Assembly (NCBI GenBank): GCA_020059785.1
Contig: JAGVBL010000035.1
Span: 1-9,462 of the forward strand
DNA length: 9,462 nt
Reading direction: 5' to 3'
Source of the DNA: Ignavibacteriales bacterium
GTDB lineage: Bacteria > Bacteroidota > Ignavibacteria > Ignavibacteriales > Melioribacteraceae
In this document: positions 1 through 6,134 of the stretch, piece by piece
Layout of the letters: each line of letters opens with the position of its first letter
Numbering within the stretch: the stretch's first letter is position 1
The notes under the pieces: model-generated
Seen by the model: only the letters and a program-made list of their open reading frames with translations
Told to the model about the DNA's origin: nothing
The model's database searches: none
Program-made: the position numbers and the translations under genes

Positions 1-1324
1 ATTGTATACAATTTACAAATCTATTACAGCTATAAAACTCGCTTCTTACTTAAAGGAAAAATTTGAGGGATTTCATTTTGTTCCGGTCTTTTGGCTGGAA
101 GGTGATGATCATGATTTCGAAGAAGTGCGCTCAATTAATCTTGTTAACGATACAAATCAGATTATAAACGTTAAATATGAAGATGGTGAATTAGAGGAAA
201 TCAACCGTGGTAATATCGGGAATCTTAAATTTAATCAGAATGTTGAGCAATTATTCTCTCTACTCTCTGCTGAACTCAGGGATACAGAATTCAAACATCC
301 GCTATTAGAATTATTGCAAAACTTTTACCATCCGGGAAAAACATTTCTTGAATCATTCAGAGAGTTGATGATAAAGTTATTCGATGAATATGGTTTAATT
401 ATATTTAACCCGATTGACCCGGGCATAAAAAAATTACTTGCCCCGATATTTACTAAAGAAATTACAAGCTACAGAAACCACACAGGAATTCTTGTTGAGC
501 GAAGCGCAGAATTGGAAGAATTATATCATGCACAAGTTAAAGTAAAAGCCATTAACTTGTTTTACATTGACGAGAATGAAAGACTGTTAATTGAACCTGT
601 TGAAAATGATTTCCGGCTTAAAGGTAAAAGAAAAAGATTTACTCTTGATGAATTGATTTCTGCAATAAACATTTCACCAGAAAAATTTAGTCCCAATGTA
701 CTTCTGCGCCCCATCTGCCAGGATTACCTATTCCCCACAGGTTTTTATGTAGGCGGGCCATCGGAGGTAAGTTACTTTGCACAGGTAACCCCGCTCTATA
801 ATTTATATGGACTTGTAGAACCAGTTATTTATCCGCGGTCTTCAGCAACGATACTTGAAAAAGGTGCACAAGCAATTATGGATAAATATAAACTAAATTT
901 TCAGGACATATTTTTAACCGAGGATCAACTCTTCACAAAAGTAATTATGGCAGATTCCGGTTCGGACCTTAACAACGTTTTTAATGAAGCCATCAATAAT
1001 ATCCGAAGTGCCTTAGTCCCTGTTAACGAAAAATTAAATGGAATAGATAAAACACTAACTGATCTTACCGGTAAATCCAGAGAGAGAATTGAGCAAACAA
1101 TTGACTTCTTAAAATCGAAGGCGATTGAAGCCGAAAAAAGAAAACATGAAGCAACGACAAGACAGCTTGGCAAGGTTAGAAATGTTCTCTTTCCAAATGA
1201 TGGATTACAGGAACGGGAAATAAATTTTATTTACTTTGCCAATAAATACGGTATCGATATTATTAAGTGGATTTACAGCGAGCTGGTTATAAATAAATTT
1301 GAACACCAGATACTTGAGCTTTAG
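1..1324 (+). CDS. bshC: Putative cysteine ligase BshC, 5'-truncated by window edge
   Basis: BshC is the enzyme assigned to the last step of bacillithiol synthesis, adding cysteine to glucosaminyl-malate in the cytoplasm. The visible 440 residues match the family along their length: LYTIYKSITAIKLA at the very start, FVPVFWLEGDDHDF (about residues 26-39), YVGGPSEVSYFAQ (about 249-261) followed by PVIYPRSS, a charged probable coiled coil (about 335-395), and the family's C-terminal block LFPNDGLQERE (about 396-406) ending in FEHQILEL. Family members are usually about 530-540 residues, and the visible start lies inside a conserved block, so roughly 100 N-terminal residues lie left of the window. 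The TTG at position 2 encodes the Leu of that block and is not a start codon. The last 4 nt (TTAG) overlap the end of the convergent aroA. The family call is firm; the reaction is inferred from the family, whose biochemistry is less certain than that of BshA and BshB. Confidence 0.93.
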   Translation, partial: LYTIYKSITAIKLASYLKEKFEGFHFVPVFWLEGDDHDFEEVRSINLVNDTNQIINVKYEDGELEEINRGNIGNLKFNQNVEQLFSLLSAELRDTEFKHPLLELLQNFYHPGKTFLESFRELMIKLFDEYGLIIFNPIDPGIKKLLAPIFTKEITSYRNHTGILVERSAELEELYHAQVKVKAINLFYIDENERLLIEPVENDFRLKGKRKRFTLDELISAINISPEKFSPNVLLRPICQDYLFPTGFYVGGPSEVSYFAQVTPLYNLYGLVEPVIYPRSSATILEKGAQAIMDKYKLNFQDIFLTEDQLFTKVIMADSGSDLNNVFNEAINNIRSALVPVNEKLNGIDKTLTDLTGKSRERIEQTIDFLKSKAIEAEKRKHEATTRQLGKVRNVLFPNDGLQEREINFIYFANKYGIDIIKWIYSELVINKFEHQILEL

Positions 1325-2601
1325 CAGAGCTGTTTAATTTGCTCTAAAAAATCGGGATTGGAAACAGCAACCGATTCAAACTGATTGACTGCCCCGCCGT
1401 TTTTAATAAGCATCGATAATACGGCAAACGCCATAGCTATACGGTGATCACCAAAACTTTCAAATACTATATCAGTCTCATTCTTAATATTTCCATGGAG
1501 TTCGAATCCGTCATCTTCTTCCACAACATCCAATCCTAATATTTTGTAATTGTAGCACAAAGATTTTATACGGTCGGATTCTTTTATTCTTAATTCCTTT
1601 GCGTGATTAATTTTAAAACTACCGTCTGCAAAAAGACCTGCAACAGATAATATAGGCACCTCATCAATTATATTTGGAATTATTTCTGCCGGAATATCAA
1701 TATTTTTCAATTGACTCGATTTAACTTTAATATCGCCGCAGATTTCTCCATTCATCATTATCTCGTTTTCTATTTCGATAGCTCCGCCCATTGATGACAA
1801 CAAATTAATAATTCCTGTCCGTGTTGGATTTAAAGAAACATTTTTTATCAATAGTTCCGAATCCTTAGACAATAATGTTAAAACAATAAAGAATGATGCG
1901 GTAGAAATATCAGCTGGGATAGTTATTTCGAATGGCTGCGGATAATTCTTTTTTGAAACTACAATTCTGGTAATATTATTTTGTACTTCGGTTTTTATTC
2001 CTAACATTCTTTCACTATGGTCGCGTGTTCTTGTAGATTCATAAATAATAGTTTCTTCATCCAGATGGATAGCTGCAAGAATAATTGCGCTTTTTACCTG
2101 GGCACTGGCAACTTTCATTTTATATTCAATGGCATGTAAGTTTCTATTAGGATAAATAATTAAAGGTAAAGTTCCAAGTTCGGATGCATTGATATCAGCT
2201 CCCATCAATCTAAGCGGTTCAACAATACGCAGCATCGGGCGGAGTGATAATGACTCATCACCGGTGATAACGGAATTAAATTTCTGCGCACTTAGTATTC
2301 CGCTTAAAAGCCGGGCTGTGGTACCTGAATTACCTGCAAATAATTCCGATTCTGAAATTTTTAAACCATTAAAACCTTTTCCGATTATTTTTATTTTTTC
2401 TCCACCTACATCTATTCTAATTCCAAGTTGAGAAAAAATATTCATTGTTGATTTAACATCATCGGAATTAGAACAATTTCTAATAACCGATTCTCCTTTT
2501 GCCAGGGATGCGAACATAACGGCGCGGTGCGAAATTGATTTATCCCCCGGTAAATTTAATACACCCTTTACACTTTTAATTTTTTCGAATTGCTGAATCA
2601 T
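1321..2601 (-). CDS. aroA: 3-phosphoshikimate 1-carboxyvinyltransferase (EPSP synthase), class II-type motifs
   Basis: This cytoplasmic shikimate-pathway enzyme transfers the enolpyruvyl group of PEP to shikimate-3-phosphate, giving EPSP, the precursor of chorismate and aromatic amino acids. The 426 residues are full length for the family. Visible motifs in order: LPGDKSISHR (17-26), AGNSGTTAR (89-97), SLRPML (119-124), SAQVK (166-170), RDHSE (193-197), PADISTASFF (229-238), NPTR (258-261), IDEVPILSVAG with the catalytic Asp, KESDR, and GDHRIAMA near the C-terminus. GDKS, SAQ-x-K, R-x-H-S-E and N-x-TR are the four motifs used to define class II EPSP synthases. Gly93 in GNSGT lines up with E. 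coli Gly96, so the Ala found at that site in the CP4 enzyme is absent. It is the last gene of the operon: its ATG overlaps the trmH stop as ATGA (2598-2601), pointing to translational coupling. Its stop overlaps bshC on the other strand. Confidence 0.97.
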   Translation of the reverse strand: MIQQFEKIKSVKGVLNLPGDKSISHRAVMFASLAKGESVIRNCSNSDDVKSTMNIFSQLGIRIDVGGEKIKIIGKGFNGLKISESELFAGNSGTTARLLSGILSAQKFNSVITGDESLSLRPMLRIVEPLRLMGADINASELGTLPLIIYPNRNLHAIEYKMKVASAQVKSAIILAAIHLDEETIIYESTRTRDHSERMLGIKTEVQNNITRIVVSKKNYPQPFEITIPADISTASFFIVLTLLSKDSELLIKNVSLNPTRTGIINLLSSMGGAIEIENEIMMNGEICGDIKVKSSQLKNIDIPAEIIPNIIDEVPILSVAGLFADGSFKINHAKELRIKESDRIKSLCYNYKILGLDVVEEDDGFELHGNIKNETDIVFESFGDHRIAMAFAVLSMLIKNGGAVNQFESVAVSNPDFLEQIKQLC

Positions 2602-3188
2602 TTACGGCACCATTTATCTATTAACTGATCGAGTTCAACCGGTGAGAGTTCCGACTTATCATACATATTTTTATTTTCTCTCTGCCGCAAAGCTTCGAAT
2701 AATGAAACTGCTGTGGCAACAGAGGCATTCAGACTTTGAATCATACCTTTCATTGGGATATAAAATATTCCATCAGATTTGTCTTTCATTTCATCGGAAA
2801 CACCGCGGTGTTCATTACCAATAACTATTGCAACTTTGCCGGTAAGATCCAGCTGATATAAACTTTTTGCATCTGGATCTAAAAAGCTTGAGTAGATTGT
2901 AAACCCTTCTTTTTTTAATGATGAAACGCATTCGTCAACAGACTTAAATTTTTCTATTTCAACCCATTTACTTGCCGAAGCAGATGAGATTCTGCTTAGT
3001 TTTGGGAAGCTCTCGATTGTATAGAGTAAATTAACTTTTAAGATTCCTACTGCATCGCAAGACCTGATTATTGCGCTTACATTATGCGAATCGTGGATAT
3101 TCTCAAGTACGATTGTAAGAGAAAACTGGCGTGCACTTGCTGCTTTAGTAATCTTCTGTAATCTTTTCTCGGTCAGAAATTTGCGCAT
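2598..3188 (-). CDS. trmH: tRNA (guanosine-2'-O-)-methyltransferase TrmH (SpoU/SPOUT family)
   Basis: TrmH methylates the 2'-OH of G18 in the tRNA D-loop using S-adenosylmethionine, binding it in a trefoil-knot fold. From the ATG at 3188 the protein has 196 residues. Motif 1 is NIHDSHNVSAIIRSCDAVG (30-48), with Arg42 at the place of the catalytic Arg of TrmH. Motif 2 is IGNEHRGVS (123-131). Motif 3 is IPMKGMIQSLNASVA (144-158), followed by SLFEALRQR; these last blocks resemble TrmH more than the ribosomal enzyme RlmB, and no RlmB-type N-terminal substrate-binding domain is present. A short C-terminal tail (171-196) follows, as in TrmH. I prefer the ATG at 3188, which begins 1 nt after the stop of the preceding gene (TGAAATG), over a TTG at 3200 that adds four residues and overlaps that gene. 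The exact RNA target is inferred from family resemblance. Confidence 0.93.
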   Translation of the reverse strand: MRKFLTEKRLQKITKAASARQFSLTIVLENIHDSHNVSAIIRSCDAVGILKVNLLYTIESFPKLSRISSASASKWVEIEKFKSVDECVSSLKKEGFTIYSSFLDPDAKSLYQLDLTGKVAIVIGNEHRGVSDEMKDKSDGIFYIPMKGMIQSLNASVATAVSLFEALRQRENKNMYDKSELSPVELDQLIDKWCRK

Positions 3189-3189
3189 T

Positions 3190-3414
3190 TCACTTATCAA
3201 AAATAATCTTATATACTTTTCTTAAACCTTCTTTACGTGCAAGATCAATTTTTATTTTGAAGTTCATATCGACTTGAATGTAAAAGCGGAAAAGTTCAAG
3301 TGTTTTTGTAATTGCGTCATCTTCATTATGCGCCCAGCTTTCGCAGCCTATAATAGATGGTATTTCAGTTGAATAGCCGTCATCGGATTGTTGAACGATT
3401 AAATCGAGAACCAC
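3190..3414 (-). CDS. Small HicB-like (UPF0150-type) protein, orphan
   Basis: This is a 74-residue protein of unknown role. Its first 46 residues have the layout of the HicB antitoxin core: a beta strand (VLDLIVQQ), a DDGYSTEIPSIIGCESW stretch resembling the family's DGGY-x-x-x-P-x-LPGC signature, then an acidic helix (NEDDAITKTLELFRFYI). The C-terminal 28 residues are basic (KIKIDLARKEGLRK) and show no ribbon-helix-helix or helix-turn-helix that I can recognise. No HicA toxin gene lies on either side; the neighbours are deoC and trmH, so a toxin-antitoxin role is not supported here. The start is GTG at 3414, sharing its first base with the deoC stop (TAGTG), and an AGGTGG stretch 6 nt upstream supports it. 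The stop lies 1 nt before the trmH ATG. Tight packing inside an operon argues that it is a real gene. The fold assignment is moderate; the function is unknown. Confidence 0.72.
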   Translation of the reverse strand: MVLDLIVQQSDDGYSTEIPSIIGCESWAHNEDDAITKTLELFRFYIQVDMNFKIKIDLARKEGLRKVYKIIFDK

Positions 3415-4283
3415 TAATAACCACCTGCAGCTGATTTTTCCCCCTTAACAATCTTAACGCTTGCACTGGCACCAATTCTATCAGCTCCGCTTTCAATCAT
3501 TAATTTAGCATCTTCAGCAGTTCTAATTCCACCGGAAGCTTTAACACCCACGGCAGTACCAACAACATACCTCATCAATGCAATATCGCCGGCAGTAGCG
3601 CCGCCTTTACTAAATCCTGTAGACGTTTTAACAAAATCTGCTTTCGCTTCTTTACTAAGCAAACATGCTTTAATTTTTTCTTCGTCGGTTAATAAAGCAG
3701 TTTCTAATATTACCTTGCAAACAGCATTATGTCTTTTAGCAGAAAGCACAACCTGGTTAATATCATGAAAAACATATTCATAATTTTTCTGTTTAAGCAT
3801 TCCTATATTAATAACCATATCAATTTCCTGTGCACCACTATTCAATGCCTGTTCAGCTTCGGCTTTTTTTATTTCGGTTGTAGTTGCGCCAAGCGGAAAC
3901 CCTATTACAGTGCAAACCTTTACTGTACTTCCTCTTAACGAGTCTTTGCAAAGCGGTACATAACACGGATTAATACAGACGGAAACAAAATTATACGTCC
4001 TGGCTTCTTCGCAAAGTTTCTTAATTTCATCGGGTGTTGCTTCAGGTTTTAGAAGTGTATGGTCAATCATTCTGGCAACATTGGTATCAACAAGCTCGTT
4101 GCCAACTCCTAATCCTGCAGCAATTCTATCGGCACCGTTACTTATTATATTCTTAACCGCAGTTGGCTGATCAACAACATTTCTTTCCCAGCCAATACAT
4201 GTACCTGTTGTGCAATAAAAATCCTGCAAAGATTTTTCGATAAAAACCTGGCTTACAACTTTATCAATAATTGATGAGTCCAT
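3414..4283 (-). CDS. deoC: Deoxyribose-phosphate aldolase with N-terminal extension
   Basis: DERA reversibly cleaves 2-deoxyribose-5-phosphate to glyceraldehyde-3-phosphate and acetaldehyde, the last step of deoxynucleoside breakdown. The TIM-barrel core begins near residue 67 (MIDHTLLKPEAT at 72-83). It has Asp155 in EIDMVINIG (E. coli Asp102), the Schiff-base Lys219 in VKTSTGF (Lys167), Lys248 in VKASGGIR (Lys201) and the phosphate-binding-type GADRIGAS (266-273). It ends in a C-terminal Tyr289, as E. coli DeoC ends in its functional Tyr259. At 289 residues it is longer than the usual 220-260 because of about 66 extra N-terminal residues carrying Cys24, Cys29 (CTTGTC) and a NGADRIAAGLG stretch that repeats the core's own GADRI motif. 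All catalytic residues are present, so activity is expected. The ATG lies 1 nt after the folD stop (TAAAATG), with an AGGGA stretch 6 nt upstream. The role of the extension is unknown. Confidence 0.96.
   Translation of the reverse strand: MDSSIIDKVVSQVFIEKSLQDFYCTTGTCIGWERNVVDQPTAVKNIISNGADRIAAGLGVGNELVDTNVARMIDHTLLKPEATPDEIKKLCEEARTYNFVSVCINPCYVPLCKDSLRGSTVKVCTVIGFPLGATTTEIKKAEAEQALNSGAQEIDMVINIGMLKQKNYEYVFHDINQVVLSAKRHNAVCKVILETALLTDEEKIKACLLSKEAKADFVKTSTGFSKGGATAGDIALMRYVVGTAVGVKASGGIRTAEDAKLMIESGADRIGASASVKIVKGEKSAAGGY
3421..3426 (-). promoter_or_regulatory. Shine-Dalgarno-like site deciding the GTG start of the HicB-like gene
   Basis: AGGTGG lies 6 nt before the GTG at 3414 on the minus strand, inside the last codons of deoC (Ala-Gly-Gly-Tyr-stop). 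It supports GTG as the start, with initiation coupled to termination of deoC at TAGTG. Because it also encodes the conserved Gly-rich DeoC tail, its use as a ribosome site is an inference. Confidence 0.4.
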
Positions 4284-4284
4284 T

Positions 4285-5172
4285 TTAATTCCCTGATTGA
4301 AAATTTTGATATGCCTGAAATGTATTTTTTAATAACATTGCTATAGTCATCGGTCCAACTCCACCTGGTACAGGTGTAATATAGGAAGCAATTTTCTCAA
4401 CACTCTCAAAATCTACATCACCAATAATTCTATATCCTTTGGAAGAAGATGAATCTTCAACTCTGTTAATTCCAACATCAATTATAACTACACCTTCTCT
4501 TACCATACTGCTTGTAACAAATTTAGCTTTACCAATTGCTGCAATTAAAATATCTGCACTCTTTGTAAACTGAGTAAGATCCTTAGCAGCGCTGTGACAA
4601 ATGGTAACAATTGAATTTGCACCTTCTTTTTTCTGAAGGAGCATATTAGCAACCGGTTTACCTACTATATTACTTCTACCAACAACAACAACATGTTTAC
4701 CTGAAGTTGGTATTTGATAGCGCTTTAATAATTCTAAAATACCATAGGGAGTGCACGGATAAAATGTTGAATGACCTGTTACAAGTTTACCGACATTTAC
4801 CGGGTGGAATCCATCTACATCTTTTTGAGGATCTATTGATTCAATTACTTTTTGTTCGTTAATATGACCTGGTAACGGCAGCTGGACTAATATTCCGTGA
4901 TAATTACTATCCAGATTGTATTTACCAATTACATCCAGTAATTCCTTCTCACCAATACCGGATGAAAGTTTTTCAATTTTGGATAGCATACCGATTTCGA
5001 CGCACGATCTACTTTTTGAAGTTACATAAGAAAGAGATGCGGGATTTTCACCTACTAAAATAGTAACCAATCCCGGCACCGGTTTGCCATCTTTGATTAA
5101 TGAACTGATTTTCTCTTTTAATTCTTCTTTAATTACTTGTGCGGTTTTTTTACCGTCAATTAAAATTGCCAT
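4285..5172 (-). CDS. folD: Bifunctional methylenetetrahydrofolate dehydrogenase / methenyltetrahydrofolate cyclohydrolase
   Basis: FolD interconverts 5,10-methylene-, 5,10-methenyl- and 10-formyl-tetrahydrofolate with NADP(H), supplying one-carbon units for purine and formyl-methionine synthesis. The 295 residues are full length. The N-terminal catalytic domain has the Y-x3-K motif at Tyr49/Lys53 (YVTSK), ILVQLPLPGHI (near 94-104) and KDVDGFHPVNVGKL. The Rossmann domain has VVVGRSNIVGKPVA, the dinucleotide-binding signature, followed by TICHS and the family's IDVGINR. PVPGGVGPMTIAMLL near the C-terminus closes the active site. No catalytic motif looks damaged. It starts at an ATG 10 nt after the ymdB stop, with no clear Shine-Dalgarno sequence, and ends 1 nt before deoC, which it probably couples to. 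Its neighbours share no obvious pathway with it. Confidence 0.97.
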   Translation of the reverse strand: MAILIDGKKTAQVIKEELKEKISSLIKDGKPVPGLVTILVGENPASLSYVTSKSRSCVEIGMLSKIEKLSSGIGEKELLDVIGKYNLDSNYHGILVQLPLPGHINEQKVIESIDPQKDVDGFHPVNVGKLVTGHSTFYPCTPYGILELLKRYQIPTSGKHVVVVGRSNIVGKPVANMLLQKKEGANSIVTICHSAAKDLTQFTKSADILIAAIGKAKFVTSSMVREGVVIIDVGINRVEDSSSSKGYRIIGDVDFESVEKIASYITPVPGGVGPMTIAMLLKNTFQAYQNFQSGN

Positions 5173-5182
5173 AAGATTCTAT

Positions 5183-6001
5183 CTAATTTTGATCTACAAT
5201 CGCTTCTGTTTTTTTATCGAACTCGGGTAAAAATATTCTTTCTACCTCGACTGCTTTTCCGGTATCGGTATCAACTTTTACAAATAGTCCGCATAAATGA
5301 ACATTATCTGTTGCAGTTTGATATTTCTGGGGTGTCTGGTATAAAAACCGGTTAATTGCTGCATCAGTTTTCATTCCTATTACGGAATCATAGGGTCCTG
5401 TCATTCCGCAATCTGTAATATATGCAGTACCGTTAGAGAATATTCTTTCATCCGAGGTCTGAACATGTGTATGTGTTCCTACTATAGCGGAGACTTTTCC
5501 ATCGAGGTAATTAGCCAGAGCAAGTTTTTCTGCTGTTGCTTCGGCATGGAAATCAATAAATATTACTTTTGTCTCCTGTTTCAATTTAGGCAGAATCCAA
5601 TCTGCGGATCTAAACGGGCAGTCGATTGGAGCCATGTATGCCCTTCCCTGTAAATTGAGAACAGCAACTTTTCCTTTGGGACTATCTACGAAACAATATC
5701 CATTACCGATCGTTCCTTTCGGATAATTCAATGGACGGATTACACGAGGTTCTCTCTTCAAATATTCCTGTGATTGATGTTTATCCCATGTATGATTTCC
5801 GCCGGTAATTGCATTTACACCGATGTCGAACAACTGTTTTGCTTCCTTCTCGGTGCATCCTTTTCCATCTGATAGATTTTCACCGTTAACAATAGTAACA
5901 TCAACCCTGTATTTTTTCTGCAGACCGGGAAGCCACATTTGTACAATGTTTAAGCCCGGCTGCCCTATAATGTCGCCGATAAAAAGTAAATTTATATTCA
6001 T
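5183..6001 (-). CDS. ymdB: YmdB-family metallophosphoesterase (2',3'-cyclic nucleotide phosphodiesterase type)
   Basis: The Bacillus subtilis member of this family, YmdB, is a di-iron phosphodiesterase acting on 2',3'-cAMP and affecting biofilm and motility gene expression. The substrate here is inferred from that homologue. The 272 residues are full length and keep every metal ligand of the family: Asp10 (FIGDIIGQPG), Glu41 and Asn42 (NGEN), Asn69 and His70 (GNHTWD), His152 (DFHAEATAEK), and His177 and His179 (GTHTHVQTSDE), followed by DCGMTGPYDSVIG. No signal peptide is visible, so it should be cytoplasmic. It is the first gene of the six-gene minus-strand operon; its promoter must lie in 6002-6134. 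Only a weak AGAG stretch precedes the ATG. In many Firmicutes the gene sits beside rny (RNase Y), which is not seen here; its partner is folD, 10 nt downstream. Confidence 0.94.
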   Translation of the reverse strand: MNINLLFIGDIIGQPGLNIVQMWLPGLQKKYRVDVTIVNGENLSDGKGCTEKEAKQLFDIGVNAITGGNHTWDKHQSQEYLKREPRVIRPLNYPKGTIGNGYCFVDSPKGKVAVLNLQGRAYMAPIDCPFRSADWILPKLKQETKVIFIDFHAEATAEKLALANYLDGKVSAIVGTHTHVQTSDERIFSNGTAYITDCGMTGPYDSVIGMKTDAAINRFLYQTPQKYQTATDNVHLCGLFVKVDTDTGKAVEVERIFLPEFDKKTEAIVDQN

Positions 6002-6134
6002 TCTGATTTCTCTTTAATTGAAATATATTGAAAATAGCCCGAATAATGAAACTTACCGCCGTATATCTTAAAGTTTAGCGTGCAAATATCATTATAATTT
6101 TATTGGATTATTTCATTTTAGTTAAATTTGTTCT
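6002..6134. promoter_or_regulatory. Divergent intergenic region with promoters for both strands (inferred)
   Basis: This 133-nt AT-rich gap separates the divergent ymdB operon and the exonuclease/GIY-YIG gene, so it must hold promoters for both, unless either is read from much further away. On the plus strand TAAATTTG (6123-6130) fits the Bacteroidota -7 consensus TAnnTTTG. On the minus strand the closest match is GATATTTG (6090 to 6083), with one mismatch and no clear -33 TTTG partner. I see no hairpin terminator, riboswitch or small ORF here. Confidence 0.55.
6102..6130 (+). promoter_or_regulatory. Candidate Bacteroidota-type promoter (ATTG / TAAATTTG)
   Basis: TAAATTTG at 6123-6130 matches TAnnTTTG exactly. 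An ATTG at 6102-6105 lies 17 nt upstream, a little shorter than the usual spacing of about 19-21 nt, so the upstream element is weak. The ATG is at 6135, only 4 nt after the -7 element, which would make transcription start at or near the start codon and give a leaderless mRNA. The motif is short and AT-rich and could occur by chance. Confidence 0.35.

Noticed and set aside
2..4. TTG at the left edge as the start of bshC
   Set aside because: It encodes the Leu of the conserved LYTIYK block found well inside BshC proteins, so the gene continues left of the window.
925..1173. Minus-strand open frame of 82 codons opposite bshC
   Set aside because: Antisense to the coiled-coil region of bshC; its hydrophobic look comes from the complement of Lys/Glu/Asn-rich codons.
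2189..2431. Plus-strand open frame of 80 codons opposite aroA
   Set aside because: Antisense to conserved EPSP synthase motifs, with no recognisable domain; a shadow frame.
3186..3200. TTG start at 3200 for trmH
   Set aside because: The ATG at 3188 sits 1 nt after the preceding stop and loses no conserved residue; the four extra residues are not needed. The TTG cannot be fully excluded.
3190..3414. HicAB toxin-antitoxin module
   Set aside because: Only a HicB-like protein is present; neither neighbour resembles HicA, and both are firmly identified as deoC and trmH.
3729..3938. Plus-strand open frame of 69 codons opposite deoC
   Set aside because: It lies wholly antisense to a strongly conserved catalytic region, has a Cys/Phe/Ile-rich composition typical of shadow frames, and matches no family I recognise.
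6083..6090. GATATTTG on the minus strand as the promoter of the ymdB operon
   Set aside because: One mismatch to TAnnTTTG and no TTTG at the expected upstream distance; too weak to list as a site.
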